Shown: positions 5,381 through 13,839 of the stretch, piece after piece
Position numbering within the stretch: the first letter of the stretch is position 1
Layout: every line of letters starts with the position of its first letter
Source: Acidothermales bacterium
Lineage (GTDB): Bacteria; Actinomycetota; Actinomycetes; Streptosporangiales; WHST01
Assembly (NCBI GenBank): GCA_017354575.1
Contig: JAFMQP010000046.1
Span: 1-14,735, forward strand
Length of the DNA: 14,735 nucleotides
Reading direction: 5' to 3'
The notes under the pieces: generated by a model
What the model was told of the DNA's origin: nothing
The model's database searches: none
What the model saw: the letters and a program-made list of their open reading frames with translations, nothing else
Position numbers and translations under genes: made by a program

Positions 5381-6489
5381 TGACCGTCGCGACGCAACCG
5401 CGGCGGGCGCGGCACGTCCCGGTGTTCCACGAGCTGCGGGTCGCGGCCGTCGAGCGGCTCACCGCCGACGCCTACGCCGTCACGCTCGCAGTGCCCGAGC
5501 GGCTGCGCGAGGAGTTCAGGTACGCCGCCGGGCAGCACGTCAACGTCCGCTGTCTCGCGGCGGGCGACGACGTGCGCCGCAGCTACTCGGTCTGCGACCC
5601 CGCGCCGTTCGGCGCGTCCGGGCCCGCGACGGTGCGCATCGGCGTGAAGTGCCTGCCGGGCGGTGCGTTCTCGGCGTACGTCGCCGAGCGGCTGCGTCCC
5701 GGCGACCCGCTCGACGTGATGACGCCGACGGGCGGGTTCACGCCGACGCTCGACCCGGCCTCGGCCACGCACTACGGCCTGGTGGCGGCCGGCAGCGGGA
5801 TCACGCCGCTGCTGTCGATCGCCGCCACGGCGCTCGGTGCCGAGCCGGCGAGCACCGTCACGCTGTTCTACGGCAACCGCAGCAGCGCGTCCGCGATGTT
5901 CGTCGACGCGCTCGCCGATCTGAAGGACCGCTACCCCGGCCGGCTCGCGATCGTGCACGTGTTCTCCCGCGAGCCGCGCGACGCCGAGCTGTTCACCGGG
6001 CGGCTCGACGCCGACCGGTTCGACCGGCTGCTCGACGCGCTCTGCCCCGTCGACACGGTGGACGAGTGGTTCCTGTGCGGGCCGTTCGCGATGGTCCGCG
6101 AGCTGCGCGCGTACCTGCGCGAGCACGGCGCCACCACGGTGCACGTCGAGCTGTTCCACGCCGACGACAGCGCACCGCCCCGCCCGGTCGTGCCGGCCGA
6201 CGACGGTGAAACCGCCACGGTCACCGCGCGGCTCGCCGGCCGCACGACGACGTTCCGGCTCGGCGCGGCCGACGTGCCGGTGCTGGAGGCGTTCCTGCGC
6301 GAGCGCGGCGACGTACCGTACGCCTGCAGGGGCGGCGTCTGCGGCACCTGTCGCGCCCGCCTGCTCGAAGGCGAGGTGCGGATGGACCAGAACTACGCGC
6401 TCGACGACGCCGAGCTGGCCGCGGGCTTCGTCCTCACCTGTCAGTCCCATCCCGTGACCGACACCGTCCGCCTTGACTACGACGCCTGA
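5380..6489 (+). CDS. paaE: Phenylacetyl-CoA epoxidase reductase PaaE
   Basis: PaaE passes electrons from NADPH through FAD and a [2Fe-2S] cluster to the PaaA di-iron site. The 369-residue protein has an FAD-binding domain (about residues 12-115, RRSYSVCDPAP), an NAD(P)-binding domain (about 120-235, AAGSGITPLLSIAATAL and the late EWFLCGPFAMV) and a C-terminal plant-type ferredoxin domain with CRGGVCGTC and a fourth cysteine in VLTCQSHP. Domain order and length match the family (356 in E. coli). The ATG at 5380 overlaps the paaD stop by one base; a GTG one codon earlier is possible. The gene ends 25 nt before paaN. Confidence 0.96.
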   Translation: MTVATQPRRARHVPVFHELRVAAVERLTADAYAVTLAVPERLREEFRYAAGQHVNVRCLAAGDDVRRSYSVCDPAPFGASGPATVRIGVKCLPGGAFSAYVAERLRPGDPLDVMTPTGGFTPTLDPASATHYGLVAAGSGITPLLSIAATALGAEPASTVTLFYGNRSSASAMFVDALADLKDRYPGRLAIVHVFSREPRDAELFTGRLDADRFDRLLDALCPVDTVDEWFLCGPFAMVRELRAYLREHGATTVHVELFHADDSAPPRPVVPADDGETATVTARLAGRTTTFRLGAADVPVLEAFLRERGDVPYACRGGVCGTCRARLLEGEVRMDQNYALDDAELAAGFVLTCQSHPVTDTVRLDYDA

Positions 6490-6514
6490 CCACCGACACG
6501 TGCGGGAGCCGACG

Positions 6515-8185
6515 ATGCCTCACGAGTTCTACGACACGCACCGCGAGACGCTGGAACGGTCACTCGCGGCCGTCCGCGACCGCGGGTACTGGTCGCCGTA
6601 TCCCGAGACGCCCAAGGCGTACGGCGAGGACGCGCCGGCGGCGGGCGAGCGCGCGTTCCAGGGGTACCTGGGCACGCGGTTCCCGCTCGACCAGCCGGGC
6701 ACCGACGACTGGATCGCCACCGAGCGCTCGCCGTACGGCATCGAGCTCGGTGTCGAGTACCCGCACCAGGATCTCGGCCGCGCGATGACGAGCGCGCTCG
6801 ACGCGATGCCCGCGTGGACCGCCGCCGGTCCCGACACCCGTGCCGGCGTCTGCCTGGAGATCCTGCACCGGCTGAACGCGCGCACCTTCGAGCTGGCGCA
6901 CGCCGCCATGCACACCACCGGACAGGCGTTCATGATGGCGTTCCAGGCGGCCGGTACGCACGCGCAGGACCGCGGGCTCGAGGCGGTGGCGTACGCCTAC
7001 GCCGAGATGACCCGGCTGCCCGCCGAGGCGCTGTGGGAGAAGCGGCAGGGGAAGCGTCCTCCGCTGCGGCTGCGCAAGCGGTTCCACGTCGTGCCGCGCG
7101 GGCTGGCGTTGCTGGTGGCGTGCAACACGTTCCCGACGTGGAACGGCTACCCCGGCCTGTTCGCGAGCCTGGTCACCGGCAACGCCGTGCTCGTCAAGCC
7201 GCACCCGCGGGCGGTGCTGCCGCTTGCCGTCACCGTCGCCGTCGCGCGGGACGTGCTCGCCGAGGCGGGCATCGCGCCGGACCTCGTCACCCTCGTCCCG
7301 GAACGCGAGGGCGAGGCGCTCGCGACCACGCTCGCCACGAACCCGGCCGTCCGCGTCGTCGACTTCACCGGCTCGACGGCGTACGGCACGTTCCTGGAGG
7401 AGCGCGCGCGGCAGGCCCAGGTGTACGCGGAGAAGGCCGGCGTCAACACCATCGTCGTCGAGTCGACGGACGACTTCGCCGGCATGTGCCGCAACATCGC
7501 GTTCACGCTCTCGCTGTACAGCGGCCAGATGTGCACGACGCCGCAGAACGTCGTCGTCCCACGCGACGGCGTCGACACCGACGAGGGACACAAGTCGCCG
7601 GACGAGGTCGCGTCCGGCATCGCCGGGGCCGTCGACGAGCTGCTCGGCGACGACGCGCGCGCCGTCGAGGTGCTTGGCGCGATCGTCAACGACGGGGTGC
7701 TCGACCGGCTGGAGCGCGCGCCGGGCATCGGCCGGACCGTACTGGCCTCGCGCGTGGTGAAGCATCCGAAGTTCCCCGACGCCGTGGTTCGCACCCCGCA
7801 CATCGCCTTGGTGGAACCGGGCGACCCCGCGCTGACAAGGGAGTGCTTCGGTCCTGTCACGTTCGTGACGACGGCGGACGACGCCGACGCGGCCGTGTCG
7901 ATGCTCGCGACCACCGGCGACGAGCGAGGCGCGATCACGGCGTCGGTCTACTCCACCGAGGAGGACGTGCTCGACGACGCGGTGGACGCCGCGATCGCCG
8001 GCGGCGTCCACCTGTCGTGCAACCTCACCGGCGGCGTCTACATGAACCAGACCGCGGCGTTCTCCGACTTCCACGCGACGGGCGCCAACCCGGCCGCGAA
8101 CGCCAGCCTGGTCGACGGCGCGTTCGTCGCCGGCCGGTTCCGGGTCGTCGAGGTACGCAGGCACGCGGAGGACGGGAATGCGTGA
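6515..8185 (+). CDS. paaN: PaaN-type aldehyde dehydrogenase of phenylacetate ring cleavage
   Basis: This 556-residue aldehyde dehydrogenase-fold protein belongs to the PaaN group, the stand-alone counterpart of the dehydrogenase half of E. coli PaaZ. It should oxidise the reactive semialdehyde formed when oxepin-CoA is opened, giving 3-oxo-5,6-dehydrosuberyl-CoA. Catalytic residues are visible: nucleophile Cys340 (SGQMCTTPQN) and base Glu306 (YAEKAGVN), 34 residues apart as in classical aldehyde dehydrogenases; the cofactor region has VACNTFPTWNGYPG, KPHP and FTGSTAYG. There is no C-terminal MaoC-type hydratase domain (PaaZ is about 680 residues), so ring hydrolysis must be done by another protein. 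ATG 6515 follows GGGAG by 6 nt; an upstream TTG at 6473 inside paaE is rejected. Its last 8 bases overlap paaK. Confidence 0.9.
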   Translation: MPHEFYDTHRETLERSLAAVRDRGYWSPYPETPKAYGEDAPAAGERAFQGYLGTRFPLDQPGTDDWIATERSPYGIELGVEYPHQDLGRAMTSALDAMPAWTAAGPDTRAGVCLEILHRLNARTFELAHAAMHTTGQAFMMAFQAAGTHAQDRGLEAVAYAYAEMTRLPAEALWEKRQGKRPPLRLRKRFHVVPRGLALLVACNTFPTWNGYPGLFASLVTGNAVLVKPHPRAVLPLAVTVAVARDVLAEAGIAPDLVTLVPEREGEALATTLATNPAVRVVDFTGSTAYGTFLEERARQAQVYAEKAGVNTIVVESTDDFAGMCRNIAFTLSLYSGQMCTTPQNVVVPRDGVDTDEGHKSPDEVASGIAGAVDELLGDDARAVEVLGAIVNDGVLDRLERAPGIGRTVLASRVVKHPKFPDAVVRTPHIALVEPGDPALTRECFGPVTFVTTADDADAAVSMLATTGDERGAITASVYSTEEDVLDDAVDAAIAGGVHLSCNLTGGVYMNQTAAFSDFHATGANPAANASLVDGAFVAGRFRVVEVRRHAEDGNA

Positions 8186-9476
8186 CCTCACACCGGATCC
8201 GGCCACGCTCGAGCCGGTCGAGACGGCGTCCAGGGACGAGCTGACCGCGCTGCAGCTGGAACGACTTCGCGCGTCGCTGCGGCACATGTACGAGCACGTG
8301 CCGCTGTACCGCAAGCGGTTCGACGAGGCGGGTCTGCGTCCGGACGACGTGCGCGACCTCGCCGACCTGCGGGCGTTCCCGTTCACCACGAAGCAGGACC
8401 TCCGCGACGCGTACCCGTTCGGCATGCTCGCCGTGCCGCGCGAGCAGGCGCTGCGCGTGCACGCGAGCAGTGGCACCACCGGCAGCGCGACGCTGGTGGC
8501 GTACACCCGGCGCGACCTCGACACCTGGGCCGACCTCGTGGCGCGGTCGATCCGCGCGTCCGGCGGGCGTCCCGGCGACGTCGTGCACGTCGCGTACGGG
8601 TACGGGCTGTTCACCGGCGGGCTCGGCGCGCACTACGGCGCGGAACGCCTCGGCTGCACCGTCGTTCCGGTGTCAGGAGGGCAGACCGCGCGGCAGGTGC
8701 AGCTGATCCGCGAGCTGCGTCCGGACGTCATCATGGTGACGCCGTCGTACCTGTTGGCGGTCCTGGACGAGTTCCGCGCACAGGGCCACGACCCGGCGGC
8801 GTCGTCGCTCGCGGTCGCCATCTGCGGGGCCGAGCCGTGGACGCCCGGCATGCGCGACGAGATCGAGGCGGCGTTCGACATGCACGCCGTGGACATCTAC
8901 GGCCTGTCCGAGGTGATGGGGCCCGGCGTCGCGAACGAGTGCGTGGAGACCAAGGACGGGCTGCACGTCTGGGAGGACCACTTCTACCCGGAGGTCGTCG
9001 ATCCGGTGACGGGGGAGCCGCTGCCCGACGGGGAGTGGGGCGAGCTGGTGCTGACGACGTTGACGCGGGAGGCGTCGCCCGTCGTCCGGTACCGCACCCG
9101 TGACCTCACCCGGCTGCTGCCAGGCACGGCGCGGACGTTCCGGCGGATGGAGAAGGTCACCGGGCGCAGCGACGACATGGTCATCGTCCGCGGCGTCAAC
9201 CTGTTCCCGACACAGGTGGAGGAGCTGGTCCTCGCGATGCCTGGCCTCGCGCCGCACTTCCGGCTCGTGCTGTCACGGCCGGAGCGGCTGGACCTGCTGA
9301 CCGTCGAGGTCGAGGCGCGGCCGGAGGCGGGCACGGCCGACCGTGCCGCGGCGGGCAACCGGCTGGAGGAGCGCGTGAAGCAGGCGCTCGGCGTCAGCTG
9401 CGTCGTCGACGTCCGGGAGCCGGGCGAGCTGCCCCGCTCGCTCGGGAAGATCCAGCGGGTGCTTGACCGCCGCTGA
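8178..9476 (+). CDS. paaK: Phenylacetate-CoA ligase
   Basis: PaaK activates phenylacetate with ATP and CoA to phenylacetyl-CoA, the first step of the pathway and the source of the inducer. The 432 residues match the family (about 435). Signatures include ASSGTTG (about 96-102), AYGYGLFTGGLGAHYGAE, IYGLSEVMGPGVANEC, WEDHFYPEVVDP, RYRTRDLTRL, GRSDDMVIVRGVNLFPTQVEE and the C-terminal catalytic Lys424 (SLGKIQRV). The residue after the P-loop TTG is Ser103-Ala, where typical PaaK has Lys-Pro (SSGTTGKPT as I recall it), a deviation worth noting. The ATG at 8178 lies in an 8-nt overlap with paaN and has GGAGG 6 nt upstream. It is the last gene of the operon, followed by a hairpin. Confidence 0.94.
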   Translation: MRDLTPDPATLEPVETASRDELTALQLERLRASLRHMYEHVPLYRKRFDEAGLRPDDVRDLADLRAFPFTTKQDLRDAYPFGMLAVPREQALRVHASSGTTGSATLVAYTRRDLDTWADLVARSIRASGGRPGDVVHVAYGYGLFTGGLGAHYGAERLGCTVVPVSGGQTARQVQLIRELRPDVIMVTPSYLLAVLDEFRAQGHDPAASSLAVAICGAEPWTPGMRDEIEAAFDMHAVDIYGLSEVMGPGVANECVETKDGLHVWEDHFYPEVVDPVTGEPLPDGEWGELVLTTLTREASPVVRYRTRDLTRLLPGTARTFRRMEKVTGRSDDMVIVRGVNLFPTQVEELVLAMPGLAPHFRLVLSRPERLDLLTVEVEARPEAGTADRAAAGNRLEERVKQALGVSCVVDVREPGELPRSLGKIQRVLDRR

Positions 9477-9483
9477 CGGTGCG

Positions 9484-9536
9484 CGTGATCATGAAACCTC
9501 CGTGCTGCCTGGCGACCGGAATCTTTCGTGATCATG
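9484..9536 (+). terminator. Long hairpin after paaK, possible terminator or dispersed repeat
   Basis: CGTGATCATGAAA (9484-9496) and TTTCGTGATCATG (9524-9536) pair as RNA over 13 bp with only two G-U wobbles, around a 27-nt loop. The arms also share the direct repeat CGTGATCATG, because each holds the palindrome TGATCA. The hairpin starts 8 nt after the paaK stop and ends about 50 nt before the next gene, so it plausibly ends the paa transcript, but no T-run follows. An intergenic repeat element is the alternative. Confidence 0.5.
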
Positions 9537-9588
9537 GAGAGTGCGGCACTATCGGGGAAAGGTCGGAGCGGACCCCGAGGAGCCTGCC

Positions 9589-11223
<1,635 letters not shown>

Positions 11224-11237
11224 CGACGCGCCACCGT

Positions 11238-11243
11238 TAGCCT
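11238..11243 (+). promoter_or_regulatory. -10 element before the degraded channel gene
   Basis: TAGCCT (11238-11243) fits TANNNT and is followed by exactly 6 nt and then ATG at 11250, the same leaderless spacing seen at paaA and tetR. No -35 match is evident. The promoter of the degraded gene therefore looks intact. Confidence 0.45.
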
Positions 11244-11249
11244 CTCGGC

Positions 11250-11682
11250 ATGCCACGGGCCGAGCTGCGCCTGCCGCAGCGCCGGGAGCGCCCGCCTCAT
11301 GTGCAGATCGCGCGGCGCGTCTGCTACGCCGTCGCCATCGTGCTCGTCTCGTCGGTCATCGTGTGGGTCGACCGCGGCGGGTGCGCGCTCGGTCATCACG
11401 GCGCAGGAGGCCGCGGGCCGGCTGGTCGGGATCGCCGCGCGGCGTCCGCCGGTGGCCGCCGTCGTCGAGGACCTCATCTCCTACGGCCGCGGGCTCGACC
11501 TGCGCCAGCGGCCGGTCACCGAGGCGGAGATCGGCAGGACCGTCGGCGAGCTCGACGACGTCGTCATCGTGGTCGTCCGCGGCACAAGGGAGGAGGCGGT
11601 GCCGGCCAACGTCGCGGGCGAGCTGCGTCGCGGCGACCAGCTGATCTACGTCCGGTTCCCGGACGCGCAGGCCGTGCGGTGA
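11250..11682 (+). pseudogene. Potassium channel/TrkA protein remnant with central deletion
   Basis: The first ~44 codons from ATG 11250 (MPRAELRLPQRRERPP, then the hydrophobic VCYAVAIVLVSSVIVWVDRGG) look like the N-terminus and first membrane helix of an actinobacterial two-helix potassium channel fused to a TrkA-type regulatory domain. Sequence in a different frame from about 11385 to 11682 (SVITAQEAAGRLVGIAARRPPVAAVVEDLISYGRGLDLRQRPVTEAEIG, ending GDQLIYVRF) looks like the C-terminal TrkA-C region of the same kind of protein. The pore loop (TxGYGD), second helix and nucleotide-binding domain expected between them, roughly 200 residues, are absent, and the frame changes at the junction (about 11380-11395). 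I read this as one gene that lost its middle. Two unrelated small genes are less likely, because the second piece has no usable start near its conserved part. Confidence 0.7.
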
Positions 11683-11688
11683 CGTGCT

Positions 11689-11718
11689 TTGCGGCGCCGC
11701 GCACGCGGGCGGTAACCT
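11689..11718 (+). promoter_or_regulatory. Probable promoter of tRNA-Ser
   Basis: TTGCGG (11689-11694) and TAACCT (11713-11718) are 18 nt apart and the -10 lies 20 nt before the mature tRNA 5' end. The -10 fits TANNNT; the -35 matches only the TTG of TTGACA. Confidence 0.45.
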
Positions 11719-11738
11719 CGTCATGGCCGAACCGGCCT

Positions 11739-11830
11739 GGAGGCTTCGCCTAGTCTGGTCTATGGCGCCCGCCTGCTAAGCGGGTTGAGGGTTCACAGCT
11801 CTCTCCCGGGTTCAAATCCCGGAGCCTCCG
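11739..11830 (+). tRNA. tRNA-Ser (anticodon GCU)
   Basis: A full class II tRNA fold can be drawn: acceptor arm GGAGGCT (11739-11745) with AGCCTCC (11823-11829) and discriminator G11830; D arm from GCC/GGC; anticodon stem CCCGC/GCGGG (11768-11772, 11780-11784) around CTGCTAA with anticodon GCT at 11775-11777; a long variable arm (about 11785-11805); and T arm CCGGG-TTCAAAT-CCCGG. The long variable arm, anticodon and discriminator G fit serine codons AGC/AGU. CCA is not encoded. No second copy of the 3' end or integrase is present, so no sign of use as an attachment site. Confidence 0.96.
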
Positions 11831-11846
11831 CGCGTATGTGTACGCC

Positions 11847-11882
11847 CGACCCCGGTCGCGAGCCCTGGCGCGACCGGGGTCG
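11847..11882 (+). terminator. Perfect 14-bp hairpin after tRNA-Ser
   Basis: CGACCCCGGTCGCG (11847-11860) is followed by an 8-nt loop and its exact reverse complement (11869-11882). It starts 17 nt after the tRNA end and lacks a T-run, as many actinobacterial terminators do. It probably ends the tRNA transcript. It finishes only 24 nt before the hexosaminidase ATG. Confidence 0.7.
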
Positions 11883-11888
11883 TACCGT
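11883..11888 (+). promoter_or_regulatory. Possible -10 element of the hexosaminidase gene
   Basis: TACCGT (11883-11888) fits TANNNT, directly abuts the hairpin and is 18 nt before the ATG at 11907. Transcription starting about 7 nt later would give a very short leader that keeps the GGGAAGGA ribosome-binding site. Any -35 would lie inside the hairpin loop and arm, and no good match is seen there. Confidence 0.35.
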
Positions 11889-11906
11889 ATGCCGGGAAGG
11901 ACGAGC

Positions 11907-13457
11907 ATGGTCGTACCCGTCCCCGTCGCCGTACGACCCGGTGAGGGCAGCTTCACCCTGGGCGCGTCGACCGTGCTGCGCGGCCCCGCCGAGCTGACCA
12001 CCCTCGTCCGACGTGAGCTGGCCCCGGGCACCGGGCTGCCGCTCGTGGACGGCGACGCGGCGGGCGGTGTCGTGGATATCGCGCTGGACGGGTCGCTTCG
12101 CCCGGAGGCGTACCGGTTGACCGTGACGGAGAACGCCGTGCGCATCGGCGGGGGCGACGCGGCCGGCGTGTTCTACGCCGTGCAGACGCTGCGTCAACTG
12201 CTGCCGCCCGACGCGTTCCGCAGCACGCCGCTGCCCGGCGTCGCCTGGGAGCTGCCCGCCGTCGAGATCGACGACGCCCCGCGCTTCGGCTGGCGCGGGT
12301 GCCACCTCGACGTCGCGCGGCACTTCATGCCGAAGGCGTTCCTGCTGCGGCTGGTCGACCTGCTCGCGATGCACAAGCTGAACGTGCTGCACCTGCACCT
12401 CACCGACGACCAGGGGTGGCGGTTCGAGTCGCACCGGCATCCGCGCCTCACCGAGGTGGGCGCGTACCGGCGGCAGACCCGCCGGCCAAAGGAGCGCAGA
12501 GGCGACGGCACGCCGCACGGCGGCTACTACAGCCAGGACGACCTGCGCGAGGTCGTCGCGTACGCCGCGGGCAGGTTCGTCACCGTGCTGCCCGAGGTGG
12601 AGCTGCCCGGCCACGTCCAGGCGGCGCTCGCGTCGTACCCCGAGCTGGGCGACGACCCGCGCAAGCCGCTGCCCGTCCTCGACACCTGGCGGGTCAACGA
12701 GAACGTGCTGAACCCGGAGCAGTCGACGCTCCGCTTCTTCCAGGACGTGTTCGAGGAGGTGCTGGACGTCTTCCCCGGCAGCTACGTGCACGTCGGCGGC
12801 GACGAGTGCCCGAAGAAGCAGTGGGAACGCAGCGCGCGGGCGCGGGAGCTGATCGAGGAACGCGGCGTCGGCGACGAGAACGGGCTGCAGAGCTGGTTCA
12901 TCACGGAGCTGGCGGGCTGGCTCGCCGCGCGCGGGCGGCGGCTGGTCGGCTGGGACGAGATCCTGCAGGGCGGGCTCGCCGACGGCGCGACGGTGATGTC
13001 GTGGCGCGGCGAGTCCGGCGGGATCGCGGCCGCGAAGCAGGGCCACGACGTCGTCATGACGCCGACCGCGTACACGTACTTCGACTACTACCAGTCCGAC
13101 GACCCGCGCGAGCCGGCCGCGATCGGCGGCCACCTCCCGCTGGCCCACGCGTACGCGTACGAGCCGGTGCCCTCGGCGCTGAACGAGGAGGAGGCCGCGC
13201 ACGTGCTCGGCTCGCAGTGCCAGCTGTGGACCGAGTACATGCCCGACCCGCGGCACGTGGAGTACATGGCGTTCCCGCGCGCGTGCGCGTTCGCGGAGGC
13301 GCTGTGGTCGCCGCGCGAGCGGCGTTCGTTCGACGGGTTCAGCGCTCGCCTCGCTTCTCACCTGGCCCGGTTGGACGCCCTCGACGTCAACTACCGTCCG
13401 CTCGACGGTCCCCGTCCCTGGCAGCAGGGCGGAACCGGCCGCCGTCGGCGGCGCTGA
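11907..13457 (+). CDS. Beta-N-acetylhexosaminidase, glycoside hydrolase family 20
   Basis: GH20 enzymes remove terminal N-acetylglucosamine (or galactosamine) by substrate-assisted catalysis. The 516-residue protein has an N-terminal alpha/beta GH20b domain (about residues 1-118) and a TIM barrel from about 122 (FGWRGCHLDVARHFMPKAFLLRLVDLLAMHKLNVLHLHLTDDQGWR). The catalytic pair is Asp299-Glu300 in YVHVGGDECPKKQWE; MSWRGESGG and QCQLWTEYM supply sugar-binding aromatics. There is no signal peptide or membrane segment, so it is probably cytoplasmic and acts on imported chito-oligosaccharides or wall-derived sugars. ATG 11907 is supported by GGGAAGGA about 5 nt upstream; earlier in-frame starts fall in or next to the hairpin. 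Its 3' end overlaps the convergent sigma-like gene by 71 nt. No sugar transporter or regulator is adjacent. Confidence 0.93.
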   Translation: MVVPVPVAVRPGEGSFTLGASTVLRGPAELTTLVRRELAPGTGLPLVDGDAAGGVVDIALDGSLRPEAYRLTVTENAVRIGGGDAAGVFYAVQTLRQLLPPDAFRSTPLPGVAWELPAVEIDDAPRFGWRGCHLDVARHFMPKAFLLRLVDLLAMHKLNVLHLHLTDDQGWRFESHRHPRLTEVGAYRRQTRRPKERRGDGTPHGGYYSQDDLREVVAYAAGRFVTVLPEVELPGHVQAALASYPELGDDPRKPLPVLDTWRVNENVLNPEQSTLRFFQDVFEEVLDVFPGSYVHVGGDECPKKQWERSARARELIEERGVGDENGLQSWFITELAGWLAARGRRLVGWDEILQGGLADGATVMSWRGESGGIAAAKQGHDVVMTPTAYTYFDYYQSDDPREPAAIGGHLPLAHAYAYEPVPSALNEEEAAHVLGSQCQLWTEYMPDPRHVEYMAFPRACAFAEALWSPRERRSFDGFSARLASHLARLDALDVNYRPLDGPRPWQQGGTGRRRRR

Positions 13458-13839
13458 GCGCGTCGAACAGCCGCAGGTGCGCGCGGGCGACGGCCGCGCG
13501 CACCTCGCCCGCGGGCTCGTCCAGCACCGTCGCCACCTGGCGCGGGCTGAGGCCCTCGACGTCGGCGAGCAGCACCGAGGCTCGGTCCGACTCCGGCAGC
13601 GCGTGCACCGCGTCGACCACGGGCGTGCCCGTCCGGGGTCGGGCGGACGCGCGCCGGTCGTCGCGTAGGGACGAGATCAGCGCCCGGTACAACGCGATGC
13701 GCCGCTTGTCGCCTTCGTAGGCCGGGTCGGCCGACGCGTACGCCCGCTCGACGGCGCGTTCCGCGCGCGGGCGGTCCCCGGCGAGGTGCAGCGCGACCGA
13801 GTACATGCGGTCGAGCAGGTCCCCGTCATGGTTGCTCAT
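13387..13839 (-). CDS. Divergent ECF-sigma-like protein
   Basis: The 150-residue protein resembles a short ECF sigma factor. The clearest part is region 4 (about residues 81-125): LPESDRASVLLADVEGLSPRQVATVLDEPAGEVRAAVARAHLRLFDAL, matching the usual helix-turn-helix that reads -35 elements. The N-terminal part (about 10-63; LHLAGDRPRAERAVERAYASA, then RRIALYRALISSLRDDRR) aligns by eye with region 2, but the usual acidic AED-x-VQ core-binding motif reads AERAV and the region is shortened. It may be a weak or atypical sigma factor, or a DNA-binding protein derived from one. The ATG at 13839 lies inside the end of the upstream gene (14-nt overlap); ribosome-binding signal is weak, which suggests coupling. 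Its 3' end runs 71 nt into the opposite-strand hexosaminidase gene. Confidence 0.72.
   Translation of the reverse strand: MSNHDGDLLDRMYSVALHLAGDRPRAERAVERAYASADPAYEGDKRRIALYRALISSLRDDRRASARPRTGTPVVDAVHALPESDRASVLLADVEGLSPRQVATVLDEPAGEVRAAVARAHLRLFDALSAADGGRFRPAARDGDRRADGS

Noticed and set aside
6473..6514. Upstream TTG start for paaN giving 14 more residues
   Set aside because: It lies inside paaE and has no ribosome-binding site, while ATG 6515 has GGGAG at proper distance and begins where the family similarity begins.
8025..8185. Hidden MaoC/hydratase domain at the end of paaN making a full PaaZ
   Set aside because: The aldehyde dehydrogenase fold runs to the C-terminus at residue 556 and paaK starts within the last 8 bases; there is no room for a hydratase domain.
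6560..8614. Very long open frame (684 codons) on the minus strand opposite paaN and paaK
   Set aside because: It mirrors the codon structure of the genes on the other strand, is Arg/Val/Gly-rich without recognisable domains and has no ribosome-binding site; such shadows are normal in very GC-rich DNA. The same applies to minus-strand frames at 4043-5098, 5041-6450 and 9532-11256, and 11793-13361.
11691..11700. GCGGCGCCGC perfect 10-bp palindrome upstream of tRNA-Ser
   Set aside because: Short all-GC palindromes are expected often in DNA of this composition and it overlaps a better-supported promoter spacer.
11739..11830. tRNA-Ser as an integration (attachment) site
   Set aside because: No integrase gene and no second copy of the tRNA 3' end is visible in the window, and flanking genes look chromosomal.
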